DNA of 60,000 nt from Tubulanus polymorphus (taxonomy: Eukaryota > Nemertea > Palaeonemertea > Tubulaniformes > Tubulanidae): assembly GCF_964204645.1 (NCBI RefSeq), contig NC_134035.1:3302001-3362000 (forward strand). The letters are read 5' to 3'. The notes under the pieces are model-generated. The model made no database searches, had not been told where the DNA came from, and worked only from the letters and a program-made list of their open reading frames with translations. The translations under genes were made by a program, and so were the position numbers. Below are positions 1 through 12,379 of this stretch, in pieces. Every line of letters starts with the position of its first letter. The stretch's first letter is position 1.

Positions 1-433
1 CGCAAATACGCTGAGTATACGGCGCAAAAAAGAACGTTCTACTATTGTAAAGATCATTCATCGGTTAATCCCATTTCAGCCTTTTGACCGGGACTAGAAC
101 AACAAATTTAGAACGCCGCCATTCTCAGAACCTTAAGCTTTGATTCTAGATACGGCGACGGCGTCGCTGGTCCGTTCATTCGTATGAGATCCGACGCAAA
201 CGTGGAACAACGACTTCAAAAAACAGACCGGCATGTTTTATTCATGAGAGGTTTCGTTTGAAGGCCGGTGTATGGGGTCGTCGAGCGGTATTCTAATTCA
301 TGCTAATTTCTCCAGTTTTAGGCAAACATATCACTATACTGCATTTTAATCCCCGTAGATCTTTCGTACGCGTGACCGGTCGATGACTGTTGAAACAGTT
401 CAGTAGATATAAACTCAGATACTTCGATACATT

Positions 434-508
434 GTTAATAATAACAATAATAATAATGATTATCATTATTATTATTGCCATTATGATAATAATGATAATA
501 ATAACATT
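434..508. repeat. Imperfect AAT/ATT microsatellite with dyad symmetry
   Basis: A run of AAT/AAC/GAT triplets passes into ATT/ATC triplets, so the tract can fold on itself. The minus-strand open frame across it (poly-Ile) is a product of the repeat. Apart from this tract, positions 1-1340 show nothing I can support. Confidence 0.8.
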
Positions 509-1341
509 TATCCTTATACCATTCTCCACAGCTTATTAGAGCAGTTTAAATGAAACATATAATAAAAGAAGTCCCACGATTCGAAAATATTAAATGATAT
601 AATTTATTAAAACGAAACCAATAAAAACCTAATTTTCTAATGAGTTAAAACACTTTACTAAACGCGCACGTTTTCGGGATCACGAGGGGATATGTTCGTG
701 TTTAATAAACTGTTTTTACTCATTAGAAAATTACGTTTTTATTGTTATCGCTTCTACGGTTATTCTTCGATCATCTACAGTGAACACGGATTAGAAAGTT
801 TCATTCGACTACTATCGTGAAATATGTACATTCTGCTTTAAGTTTCCACGACAGACTTAAATTCGTCGATATCCGCGCGGCAGCTGCGTAAATTAAAAGT
901 TAGATTGTTCCGCATTGACAAACAGGCCCTCAGTCTAACCCACGCTCTTGAGCATTCTCAAAAAAAAAATCGTTAGTCAAGCTTTTTTTACGCTTAGATC
1001 TAAAATCATCTGAATTGACATTGACATGTATTCGGTACATTATAAGTAGAATAATGTGCGCTATCGCGAGGAACACTCTGGATTTTCACGAAGACAATTC
1101 GTTATTCTACTCGACGATCTGATATTCGATATGTACATACATTCGTTAATTACTTTTTGCACGCAAAATATTCGGACACGTACAATATATCAAATGAAAT
1201 ACGTTTCGTTCCTACTTGAATGTATGTCGTATACGCATGGATTTTTCTATTTTTATCACGATACGGAATTCTTAGCTAAGAAATGTGAACTGTCGGTTTC
1301 GATTCGTGGATTTTACTAGGACTAATCGGTCGGCGTATGCG

Positions 1342-1467
1342 CCCGAGAGCTCAGCGAGCGACCCGGCAAAAGAGCCTCAACGGCCAAAGCCAAAGCCAAA
1401 TGGATCCCGAGAGTTCAGCGAGCGACCCGGCAAAAGGGTCAACGGCCAAAGCCAACGCCAAATGGAT
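1342..1467. repeat. 64-bp tandem duplication, two copies
   Basis: Two copies begin at 1342 and 1406 with CCCGAGAG(C/T)TCAGCGAG and end in GCCAAATGGAT. They differ by a few substitutions and a 2-nt deletion in the second. The unit is not a multiple of three, so the copies are read in different frames, which argues against a protein repeat. A 33-aa frame starts at the ATG closing copy one (1400) but has no other support. Confidence 0.8.
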
Positions 1468-3014
1468 ATCAATACTGACCACATTGTGGCACATGATTTG
1501 ACTGGTCAAGAAATGTGTTCTGAGCACCCATCTCTAAATCTGTTAATCTGTTTTTCGTACTATTTTATCGATGACACGATACATTTTGAGGATTCGAGGA
1601 AAATATCAGCATGACGCAAGCCGTGGGTCTGAAGTAGCGATCTGTCAATTCCCGAAATGTACGCTGAAAGATTCGTATTAAATATATACTAAATATATAA
1701 ACAACTGATACAAACTACAAAACTACCAAAGAAATCTATAAGATTTGCACTCATTAGCAACTCGACTCACTGGCCCGTCAACTAATATTTGCGCTACTAT
1801 TTTACTTTTATTTTTCTACATACACCCGCCCCCTTCCCATCCGCGGGATGATAATACGCTTTTCGTCGTTTGTCTTAAATCCTGTGCCTTCGACGCGAAT
1901 GGGAACGTTTTTAATGAGCGCGAATCGCTCCCTCTCTCTCTCTCGCGCGCGCCGCTTCAAAGTGGTCGTCGAATCTACTTCAGATGTAAAGATAAGAGCC
2001 GGTGAACCGTTTGAAATCGGGTTTACAGTCAACACACTCAATTAGGCCTTGTTATCGTTTCGCTAGTCGCGTACCGGGTTAAAAGAACGAAAAAGCAATC
2101 GTTCGACGTCGAACATCAAACGACTCTAATTCTAACGACGTTTTTGCGGATTCTATCAATGGCGATCAGTTATTCGTGTATTTATGCATCTACGATACGA
2201 ATATTAGAGGTCAATTCGTGCCTCCGTTGTATTGTCTCTCGCGATATGATGTAAGATTGCCTTGATTATACCGAAACACGATTTGCGCCGACAACGGTTT
2301 CACAATTAATTAGACAACGATTTTGCCGTGTGCACTATGATACGTCGTCCAGTGCCGACATACGTCACCGTGATTTCCAGCGCCGGAAACCGGACACTAC
2401 TATTATTAATTCGGCCATTTTGTTTTCCAATATGGCGGACGCGCCATTTATATGATAACAACAGACATTATTGTTTTGCTTCCCAATTTGATCCCGGTCG
2501 TCGGGTGATGCGTTTTGATCATCGCGAAAGCCTGCGTCGCATATTGAACAGCGGTAAATTGCATTTATGTTTCGGCGGCATTATATATACATTAAGTTTT
2601 CTCTCGATTTTGTTTGTACACGCAACGCAGACTTCGGACGAAAAGGCATTGGAGACGTATTGAAAAAAATACCGCACTGAGAACGAAAGATAAGAGTCTG
2701 AAGTGTTTCTTCGAGCTTGTTTAGTTTAATTTAAGTTTCGATGCTTATAGTCATATTCACAGGAATTGTGACAAAATTTTGGGAGGCAGTCCATGGAGGG
2801 GTTGGGGGGGGGCAGTTGCTCAACAGATAGCTGAAGTTGACCAGGATGGTTGAAATTTGGGTATAAGTTAACGACATCTATATAGACGACATGTCTTAAT
2901 CACTGTATTCTCAACGTTTTTTCTTAATTTTCTTAAGTAGTTTATATTAGTATATCTAGATGATGCTACACTAGTTAAACGAGAAAGATGAAGTCCGGAA
3001 TGTTTCCTTCACGC

Positions 3015-3108
3015 TAAGGATTCATTGATTCGACGTTTTCCTGCGAGTTATCCTGAAGAAAACTATTGGACTATAGTCGAGACGTTAAACCAATGAATAT
3101 TGAGCTTA
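3015..3108. mobile_element. Foldback element fragment (AGTCGAAACG-core family)
   Basis: The left arm (TAAGGATTCATTGATTCGAC) is nearly the reverse complement of the right arm (ACCAATGAATATTGAGCTTA with GTCGAGACG). The centre holds the shared core CCTGAAGAAAACTAT-n-ATAGTCGAGACG. It is closest to the longer foldback at 29229-29590. Confidence 0.55.
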
Positions 3109-3569
3109 ATCTCGGTCCGTTTTAGCCGAATCTTGCCCGCCACAACAAAGGGACTAATCAAGCAAAAAGATGTGATACAAACTCGGGGTAACATTTACAG
3201 AATAAAACGACACTTAAAAACTAAAAGATTCACAGTCTTCGCGCTTTTCAAACTACTTTTCACTCCTATCGTAAGGACTTGATTACCGCTGACACGAACA
3301 GAGTTTTATCAACGGTTAGCCTTCGTCTTTTTTAGTCGAAGTTCATTCACGGCAGTCGGTGTTTTCAGGTACGAAAACATCACTCAGTCGACGCGCAGCG
3401 CACAACAAACACGTCGAGAAAAATAATCTGACGGAAGAGAGAGAGAGAGAGAGAAAAATTGACTGTTATTTTCCTACTCTAGGTTCGAGCTTAATTGTTC
3501 GTTCGCCGATGTTTTTCGTTCATCGGGAGGTGACAAAGTGATCTAAATTATCTTCGAGCACGCGAGGTT

Positions 3570-3578
3570 TATAAAAAG
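3570..3578 (+). promoter_or_regulatory. Possible TATA box
   Basis: TATAAAAAG lies at the start of a CpG-containing stretch (about 3590-3700) with a pyrimidine/GGTTCGG-rich possible initiator about 30 nt downstream. I see no clear donor or ORF attached, so a chance match is quite possible. From 3600 to 4700 there is no supported gene. Confidence 0.2.
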
Positions 3579-4097
3579 GTTGTACACGTCGTCGCGGTCG
3601 GTTCGGTTCGGTTAGGATCAAGGGAAAGACGTTTCGTGCGAGAGCGCGACTGCCTTTCAAGTGTATAGCTGCCTGATCGAACGAAGACCTGATTCGACGA
3701 GGCATCACGTAGCATACTACGACCAGTCCACGTCATACTGAATCAGTTACTGGTACGGTACGCTAAACGTTGGCCTAACCACAAAAGGACTTTATTCATG
3801 GCACAGCAACCGATTTCGTAGATGGAACTTTGATTGCACAGTTGAAAATGTATTCATTTACCAATACGTGACCCTATATACAGTGCCTTAACTGAAAACC
3901 TATTGGAACTATAGATTTCCGAAGCCTGAACTTAGTAATTACATCAGAACTATACACATTTAAAGAAAAATAAAAAGGAAATTAATTCTATCGGGAACTA
4001 AAAGCAAAAGAGAGCGAAAAAATCGTTATAAAGGGGACATCGAGGGACCGCCACAATACGGCGCCTAAAAACTGAGAAACTTTATCAAAAAACACAA

Positions 4098-4140
4098 CGT
4101 TTCGGACTCCCTTTAAAGACGATCATCGTCAGATGTTAAG
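4098..4140 (-). mobile_element. Isolated copy of the CGAAACG-core repeat
   Basis: Read on the minus strand the segment has TCTGACGATGATCGTC followed shortly by AGTCCGAAACGTT. This is the same layout (GATGA, short loop, CCGAAACG) as the cores in the foldback elements elsewhere in the window. The flanking arms are not preserved. Confidence 0.4.
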
Positions 4141-4720
4141 AAATAAACGAGGAATATGAACTTAATGAACTTACTGAAAACACGCCGGGATTCATTTCAC
4201 GATTGAGGGGGGTGAATGTTTCGGAGATCTGATGTACCGGAGTTCGATAACCGGATATCCGAAATGTTCCTAAACGACAGGAATGCGAGCACTATCTAAC
4301 TATGTGCTTAAACGCGCATAAAGCAGTTTACACTCGGCGTCCATCGTCTGAAAGCGATTAGACAAAATGACTTTCCTCGGCGAATTCAGCTCGGGAGGAA
4401 TATTATTATCGCAAGGTTAGTCGTCGATACTGATCCCTAATAGCTCGTGTCGTTTATCAAAGACAAACCTCTCATCGCGTGCTTCATCTCCAGATTTCAT
4501 AAATCCTTACCATAAATCTGCGCATAATGGAATTATTATCGAATAGTCGAATTATACTGATTGATCATATCAAATTCAACTTGATTTTCGTACGATTTTC
4601 ATGTCTGAGATCGTTAGGATACAATAAAATCTATAGCCTATAGTTAGATAGGTATATAGCCTATATAGTCATAAAGACATTATGTAGTTATCATTACACA
4701 CTTGTTAAAACTTGGCCACA

Positions 4721-5002
4721 ATGGAGCAGCAGATTCAGCAGCGAATTCATAACATGAAAATCGAAAATATTATCAGGTTCCTTGTTAACAACCGTAAAGT
4801 CTCGGAAGAACCCCAATCCATACATTCTACATTGCCGAAGAACCTTAAAACTCCACCGGGAACCCCCGAGGATCTTCGAGGAAGCCCCGAAGAACCCGGT
4901 GTTCTAAGAGTGCTGGTGGATAATGCATTTTATGACTATCGAATGGTTTGGGATTTTTTCACCTTACAGAGCACGGATCTCATTTTACAGGCGCGCTGTT
5001 GA
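4721..5002 (+). CDS. Unassigned 93-aa ORF, possible small gene or exon
   Basis: An ORF of 93 codons starts at an ATG in good context (GCCACAATGG). The N-terminal third is helical and Gln/Ile-rich (IQQRIHNMKIENIIRFL). A Pro/Glu-rich middle (residues about 42-67, with TPPGTPEDL and GSPEEPG) follows, then a more hydrophobic C-terminus (DNAFYDYRMVWDFF). The composition looks more protein-like than most frames nearby. I recognise no family, and frames of this length are expected by chance in 60 kb. CAG acceptor-like pyrimidine runs near 4969 and 4991 leave open that only part of it is exonic. No polyadenylation signal is obvious just downstream. Confidence 0.22.
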   Translation: MEQQIQQRIHNMKIENIIRFLVNNRKVSEEPQSIHSTLPKNLKTPPGTPEDLRGSPEEPGVLRVLVDNAFYDYRMVWDFFTLQSTDLILQARC

Positions 5003-5839
5003 TTCTACAAATTGGTTACGTATTTTCTTGCACAGCTAGACACTAAGTTGCGCGATCTTACGCATATTGGCCTGCTGAAGATGGTTTGTTTTTTTTTTCG
5101 TGCGTAATTTCCTCATATCGAGAAATTGGGGTTACGGCTATTTCTTTTTTCTACCGCGGAAACGGTGCAAAATTACCAAACAACCGCTTTCCGAGAAAAA
5201 TCTTTTTCTTCACGCGTGTTTCACGGAGAATTGGTGTATTATGACTGTTCACGAGATGGTGTATTATGACTGTTCGCTCCTGTTGAATGGGCGACGGCGA
5301 GCCGTTCATAAGTGTCACCTCGTACAAACAAGCAAGATGCGGGGTCTCTAAAGAGATTCCGAAACGTTGCGTTCTCTGATTTTAATTTTTGATGAATTAA
5401 TTCTATACTTTTAGCCTTTTATATCTGTATAAATAGTGGGTCTGGTAAATAATCGCTAAAGGGTTTAAATTGAGGCAAATCTCTATTTTCCGCGTCTGTG
5501 TAAACGGGCTATTCTACTATAGAATCAGCCTATCATAAAGCGTACAAGACTCAATTCCCAAGAATTGCTATAATCTTAGAAGAAATGTCATTGAACATCA
5601 TTTTTCACCACTTCGTGATAAAGAGATCTTTGTGATAGAGGTGGAACAATGACTAATATTGATATTTATCAGTTTGCTGAAACACTTTAGCCTTCGATTC
5701 GCCAGTTAATGCTTCCTTAATTCTTAAAAAACTACTATGAATCCTATACCTCGAGGGAGATAAGGGAGATAGTTTACTGTAGAGACCCGAAAGAAATTGA
5801 AAAACATTGAAAAACATGGCCCGGCATCAACACCTCGAA

Positions 5840-6201
5840 AGTAGAAAATTTTATATCCGCCGGATTTTTATATAGCGCTAAATCCAGCTTCTAAAATCCG
5901 CGCAGAGCGCTTTACCTAAGAGCCTCATTAAAGAGAAAACGTTTAAGTTGCCTATACTGAAGATCTTCAGAGATTTTATTGACCGGAGAACTCCAGGAAA
6001 CGGATTCCACATTGATGGAAAAAGCCCAGAACCGAAACACCTTCTCCTGTATCTATAGCGACTGCTATTGAGGTTAAAAGCAGAAGAACGGAGTGTAAGT
6101 CCTCGGGAAAAAAATATGCAGATACGGACTGACTCTACAACGAAATTCCGTGATATAAGTATAAACGACTCTAGTCTACACGTCCTCGGTGTAAAGTTCA
6201 C
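5840..6201 (-). pseudogene. Decayed non-LTR retrotransposon reverse-transcriptase C-terminus
   Basis: The minus-strand frame (5878-6201) carries the order SRGLTLR ... SSRYRYRRRCF ... MWNPFPGVLRSIKSLKIF. This matches the known C-terminal signature of CR1/Jockey-type retrotransposon reverse transcriptases, in which a TRGHxxKL-like segment and an R-rich stretch come before WNSLPxxVVxAxSLNxFK. The catalytic palm with the YxDD motif is absent, so this is a 5'-truncated relic, as expected from incomplete target-primed reverse transcription. Downstream on the same strand come GGATTTAGCGCTATATAAAA and AT-rich sequence typical of a 3' UTR. No poly-A tail or target-site duplication is visible. The family assignment rests on motif order alone and could be another LINE clade. 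Confidence 0.5.
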
Positions 6202-6808
6202 TCGCTAATTACCGAGTTCGTGCGTATGACAATGGACGGTGTTGATTGTCTGTCCAAATGAACAATAGTTGCGACCGATGATAGAGGAATCTATAACGTC
6301 GCCGATATATACATTCGTGTTCGTGAATATACGCGCTCAAATAGCCTCGGAGACAGTTCATTTTGATTACTGATCCGTTATTATGCGTGTCTCTGTGATC
6401 GAATATTTACAGGACGCTACAGAAACGTAAAAATCGAGATAAGACGATGTCTGTTCTATGACATAAACCCTGTTGAAGGTGGATTCTACTTTGTCATTGT
6501 ATGTCCCGCTTATCAGGACTTTAAAAAAAACCTTTTAGATGCAGTTAAACTGTTGGACCATCTGTCAGATCTACTATCGCAATGTCGAATTTTCAAAATT
6601 ACTAATTTGCTAAATTTCTCATGAAAGCTTCCGGACAATGAGGAATTCACTTTTACTACTTACATGAAATACTGTAAATTTTTTATTTCAGAATTCTATG
6701 AAAATAGCTGTGGTTGGAAAACCTATACCAACTAATTTCCGATTTGCGTATAGAATGACTTGTAAGTCCACCTTTGGGCCGGGTGCAGGTTATGGTAATG
6801 GACACACT

Positions 6809-6813
<5 letters not shown>

Positions 6814-6891
<78 letters not shown>
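6814..6891. repeat. (AT)n microsatellite, about 78 bp
   Basis: An almost pure AT dinucleotide run interrupted only near its right end (TATCTATA). No gene signal is associated with it. Confidence 0.97.
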
Positions 6892-6893
<2 letters not shown>

Positions 6894-7388
6894 ATATTGC
6901 ACATGTCAGTACAATGAGAAGATGAATTAAAAATGAAAAGTTTTCGATTATCATAATACCCCTCAAAACCTCGTTTCGCCTTAATCCAATCGCGGCGGCC
7001 TCTTATTCCATATACAAACGTAATTTAGACCTCCTTGTAGCCGAGACTATTCTGTTTATAATTTCATAATTAATGCGCATCTTTTCGTCGTCGAAGTCTG
7101 GCGGGTGTATTTTTGCGAGCATAATTAATTAGGGGATTATAGCATTAGCCGGTACACCTGACGCTCGCAGCCGACCCTTAATCCGCGCTAATCCAACTTC
7201 TGTCGGCTATCTGTAATAAAAGGGCAATCACAGCGGTTAATAGATTCAATACGGTACAAACAGCGCGACTGATGAATTTTATATTAATGTGAAGAGGTGT
7301 GTAGGTGTGAAGATTCGCGTCTCGGTGCGTCGCTTCACTGAAATAAATACCTCACGTTCGCGACCTATAAACGGCGTGAAAATAAAGA

Positions 7389-7580
7389 GAATCCCACAAT
7401 GACAATGGAAAACCATAAGTCCGAAAAAATATTTTCTAGAGCCAGTAGTTTGTTCGACGTTTCGACTATATTCTAATAACTCAGTATTCCTGGAGATGGC
7501 TATTAGAATAAAGTCAAAACGCCGAATAAACTACTGGCTCTAGAATATATTTTCGGACTTTCATTATGATTGTGGGATTC
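7389..7580. mobile_element. Foldback (MITE-like) element, 192 bp
   Basis: The ends are exact inverted repeats, GAATCCCACAAT and ATTGTGGGATTC. Inside, the left TTTTCTAGAGCCAGTAGTTT pairs with the right AAACTACTGGCTCTAGAATA, and TCCGAAAAAATATT pairs with AATATATTTTCGGA. Both arms carry the family core: TTCGACTATATTCTAATA on the left, and TGGCTATTAGAATAAAGTC followed by AAAACG on the right. No ORF is present. Confidence 0.8.
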
Positions 7581-7726
7581 TTGTTATTCTATCCTCACAA
7601 CACGGATATAGTGTTTTATCAATGGTGATATATACGGCGTGATTTGATCGGATCGTATGTCGGTCACCGCCCGATCAAATCGTGGCGTAGGTGGCGAACG
7701 TGAAGTGTCACTCTGAAAAAATCCCT

Positions 7727-7821
7727 GGGCCCAGTTCAACAGTTGTGAGTTAGAGTTTACTCCGAGTTAAAGTTGGTTCGTTTTCAATGAGTCAAATCTT
7801 AACTCAGAACACTGCGGACCC
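7727..7821. mobile_element. Short TIR element, ACTCMGAGTTAA family
   Basis: It starts GGCCCAGTTCAACAGTTGTG and ends ACTCAGAACACTGCGGACC, with GAGTTAGAGTTTACTCCGAG and TCAATGAGTC inside. It shares layout and words with the better-preserved member at 57096-57201. Positions 7830-9990 hold no supported gene. Confidence 0.5.
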
Positions 7822-9994
7822 TGCTGTAGACCGCAGTCGTCAACGTAACGATATATATGATATACCGGAAAAAATGAGACCTGCCTAAACTCGAAACTTA
7901 TCATTGCAAAGACATTCACAAAGACACGTATAGTGAATCAGCCCTTATTATGTAAACTTTCGAAATTCAAGTTGTCGGAAAAGGTTTGAGATCTCGTGTA
8001 AGATTGGCTTCTAAAGATTGTCTCAGTGTATTAGTAATTATTACAAAGATCTCTAACTTCACGTTTGGTATAGAAGAAGAATACCTTATCGAAGTAACGC
8101 GTCAGCTGCGAATAATTATAAACCGAGTTATTTCAGAACTGAAACGTAATCTCTTGAAGGAAATGAAAAGGCGAGCCGTTGTCCGGATTCTGCACAGTTA
8201 TACACTGGCACCGATACCGAACCAAGTCGACCTCGACCTTAATTAGTAGTCGCTAATAATGACGTAAATTCACTGATAATCACATTCCGCAAAGTCGCAG
8301 CGCGAGAACTGTCTGGACTACGAGTTAATTATCTTAGGACGGGCAATTCGGAAATCAGCCCCGCTGGTTTGTAACGAATTGACGCGCGTCTGACCAAGAC
8401 ATACGTATTCGACCAACGTCTGGGGTATAAATTTCCAATTTTCGATAATAATTATCTATCTATCAATTCGGGAAGTTTGGGCCCTCTTGCATTTCATTCG
8501 AAACATCGCTATTTTTAATCCGATACTGCTACACATAAAATGAATTATTTTTACTCGGGCTTTGAAATCATATACCTGGCTCATAAAAAACCCAGGCGCT
8601 CTAATCTGTAATACACCGTGGCCAGATGGTACGACGCTATTCCTTTACCGAACTAGGTCTTTTTTAGCAAGAATGCACATCAATAAAAAATGAGTTATTT
8701 TTTACTTTTGTCTAGACGGGCTAATATGTTTAATAAAAGAAATTCGATGTTTAGAAATAAGAGGTTTTTTTATTCGTGGTTCAGTTTAAAAAGCTCAAAC
8801 TAAAATCAAATTCTTGAGTTCATTGAAAATTGGAAGGTTTTTCATTCGCAACTTCATTCACCACGCGTTACCATGATTTATTTTTTCAATTTCTATAACT
8901 CATCAGCTAAACGTGCATCTTTGCAGAAAACCCATTATCGCTGCTTTGCAGCCATATCTATTATTATTATTTTTTATTCAACTCTATTCATTTTTAGAGA
9001 AACTGAGCATGAAAACTGTATCACGAAATCATGAAATGTCATATATCAATTCACGTAACACTTCCATATACGACAAGAGACTATTACCATTTCAAATCGT
9101 CATCATCTTCGATCATTTTTCTTTGAAAGGAAAATGAAAAAAAAACACCATCGAGAAAGCCTATCATATTCTTTGAAAAGATTATTTCTTTTTCTGATAA
9201 TACGCTATGTAGCGACGGTGCACAAGTGTCATCGTTAAACCTGACGTACGGAGTTAATCGAAATGCGCCTTTTGAATAAATATGGCATTATTCGCCTTAA
9301 ATAAACCGCCACCAACAACATGGACTTAATCTAGCGAGTCAAGCCGTAATATTGCAATAAAGTGCGTCGGTTTTCGCGTGAATTTCGCCGCATAAATTCG
9401 AGCGCTTGTCAATTCGTCTCACGTGTAGGCCGCATCTTTCAAATCTGGCGAATCTTCGCAACATTAAGTGATATTACCGACGACGTGTGCGAAAATTTAT
9501 CGCTTGTCTTCTGCCGAGCGCGGTGCTCATTTCGTCGATAAAATTGATACGCATTTTATTCAGCTGTCGCAGTAACGGTTGTCTCCGATATTCACCGGGT
9601 TTACGGGGTCGCGCCGTAACGGTTTTTTTTCATAAATGTTACGACGCATTTTTTCTTTCGAGGGATTCAACCTAGTGAGATAGGTCTCCTAAATTGTAGA
9701 AGAAACCATACGACGTTTTCAACTATATAGTTTTGATAATAGCTAAAAGTACAATTCAGTAGAAAGGTCAATTCGTTTTCCTTCGTGATATTGTGTATTT
9801 CTAACTTCAAATAACAGACGCCTGTCTATGGAAACCAGGTAGTCGCATATTCTGGCTTAGACTTAAGACCAGGCTAGGGCCATCTAAGTTCTACAGCTAA
9901 TTTTAAAACTAGACTATAGTCTTACCACTGAAAACCACTTATTGTGTAGAGTCTTCTATCCAGGTTTTCTTCATACAGATGAATAATTTAGACT

Positions 9995-10129
9995 TATTTT
10001 ACTGGACAATATAGCTTAACGTATTGGGAGCTTTCATCTAGTTCTCTCGACTCGTTGGCGAGCAAATCTAGAGAAGTTGATGAAAGCAACGCCAGTAAGC
10101 TACGTAAGCTTTGTTATCCAGTAAAAATA
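9995..10129. mobile_element. Foldback element, 135 bp
   Basis: The left arm TACTGGACAATATAGCTTAAC pairs with the right arm's GTAAGCTTTGTTATCCAGTA, and the inner GCTTTCATCTAGTTCTCT pairs with AGAGAAGTTGATGAAAGC. The sequence is a near-complete hairpin with a central loop of about 30 nt. It is not obviously related to the CGAAACG-core foldbacks. Confidence 0.7.
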
Positions 10130-10199
10130 CGTCTTACTGTGGTTCAACCAGTTTGGACTAAGTACCGACTACGGAACTTGCCCCTGCGGAGCCACCCGA

Positions 10200-10280
10200 G
10201 ATAAGATTAGACTTAGAAGTTAAAATTGAACTAATTCTAACTCCGAGTAAACTCCGACCGGCATGTTGAACTGTGGATCC
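10200..10280. mobile_element. Partial member of the ACTCCGAGTTAA TIR family
   Basis: The words TCTAACTCCGAGTAAACTCC and GTTGAACTGTGGATCC at the right end match the family seen at 7727 and 57096. The left end is not clear. Confidence 0.35.
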
Positions 10281-11177
10281 CGAAATCTGATAGTCAATTC
10301 ACGATCAACTTTTCATTATTGTACGTAATGTATTTTATCTATACCGTGATAGGAGACATCGATAGCAATCAGTCTCGATTTGTAACCACGATCACGCGTC
10401 TACCTTGCACTAGAGGTCGGATCGGCCATTAGAATTAATCTCTCCGTCCAAATGTTCCCCAATCCGGACGATAAATACCGTCGGAATAATCGAAATAAAA
10501 GTCTATTAAGAATCCGCACCGGATCGCTTCCGTCGCACTAACGCGTATTCAATGCATTGATGAAATTGTCTTCGGCACCCGAGAAACATTCGGAGTCTTC
10601 CATCTCACAGAAAAGCCGTACATAATATTGTTAAGTTTTCTAGCTAAATTTCTGCACAGCGTTTTTGTCGCAGAAATTGAAACTGAAAGAAAATTTATCT
10701 TCCATAAAATCTAAAATTTCGATTTTCCGATGAAAATTCAATAATTTACTTTAGTTGCTTTGTTCCGATGTCGTCGGGACGTTTTTGTGTATTGTACGGA
10801 TGGCTCCGAATCGATGATTAACCAATGGTTTATGGCGATTACTTTGGCAGTATTGACCCCACTCGATACGTCGTTATCTGCATCGCAGTCGTCTGATCGG
10901 CTACGTGTTACGGGTTCGAATCGCCGCAGGTCGCCCCTTTTAACTCGTCGATTATTCATTTTCATTTTATATACATTATCCACTAATTAATATTCACATC
11001 CGTATTCGACAGCATCATATATAATCATAAATGTCTATTAGATATCTTTGTCTTATACCTAACTTCCCGTGCTCGCGCGCACTTCACCCGCCGATGGTCT
11101 TTAGTGTGGCGTAATATTTCATTCTAATTCTTGATGAAAAAAAACTCGTTTTCTTGTCTCTCCTAACTAATCGGCCG

Positions 11178-11345
11178 GTTCATTTTGTAAACTGCAATAA
11201 AATTTGTAATCAGTCCAAATTTATAACTAACGCGTCTGTAATGGTTAGTTAGCTTGATCATGATTTTGGGTAGATAGGCGGCCCGGCCGGGTCAACTTTT
11301 AAGCTCAGCAAAAACGAGAAACAAGGTATCAATTCTCTGTTAACC
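11178..11345. repeat. Dispersed repeat, partner of 54308-54480
   Basis: It shares AACTGCAATAAAATTTGTA, a variable middle, TAGATAGGCGGCC(C)GG and CGGGTCAACTT(T/C)TAAGCTCAG with the later copy, in the same order and orientation across about 165 bp. No coding potential or terminal repeat is seen, so the element type is unknown. Nothing else is supported from 10990 to 12370. Confidence 0.75.
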
Positions 11346-12379
11346 TAATCTTTAAATTTTCATACGATGGGTTTTAATCCTATTATCATTTCTCCGCGTC
11401 TGAGCGCTGCGCGGGCCATTCTACTACTAAATAGATACGACATCGACGATCCCGTTACAAACCGATCCCAAGACAATACATTCCGAAAACCGAGAATCCT
11501 CGTTGATTGAAATTCCGGGACATTTTTTTTAAAAGATGCGGTCGGGAAATTAATGATGTTTATCTGAGCGCGATTCAGTTGGCGTATGATAGCGTCGATT
11601 TGAATACCACGTTGTCTCCGTCACGGAGCACATATCACCGCCGCCAGATCCGAACGGCAAACTCTTCCCAAGATCGAGAGTCTTAGATAGGACGTGTTAT
11701 AAATCAATAATCGGAAATAGACGTGTTCGCTTGTAGAGAGTTTCAACTTGAAAAAAAGAATGGAATCTTAGAATACATTGATTTCGGCACGCGCTTTGAA
11801 CCGACCATCAATACTATAATAGTTCGCGGTATTTACTTAACGATGTTTACGCGGCGCCCGGTTGACGGGACCCAAATCACTTTCGTAATCATTCTCATCA
11901 GCGTTTCCTCGGTACCTAATCTATCATCTTCAATATCTTATTTCTAGTACGTAATTGATTTCAGTTGTAAATCTTAAAGTTGTTATCTTACTGTAAATCC
12001 GCTGAGCATTTTGCAATTGAAAATAATGCTATACTGTTGGTCATGAATTGACGAGCCAGCGAATGAAGCTTGGAAAGAGCCCACGAAATGACGATGTGCA
12101 CTCGATCGATTCTTTACTATAACTGCTTTATTACTACACTAAAAACCCCTACGTAGATATCAGTTAATCTCATGGACGGTGTGAGCGGAAGTTGCGGTCC
12201 GAAAAGATGTTGCCGCCGGATCCGGGAGAGTGCCGCTAATCTCTTTGTACTTAAAGCATAATTCACAGCAATGGATTAAGCTTAAGTAATCATCAGTTAT
12301 TATTTCTTTTCTCTGAAATTTCAACAATATTCTCTTCCGGAAAACGTTTCTTGAATTTCGGTTACAGATTGCAAATTCT

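Noticed and set aside
10880-10950. tRNA gene suggested by GGGTTCGAATCG
   Set aside because: Only three base pairs in the T-arm and no acceptor or anticodon stem; at best a SINE remnant.
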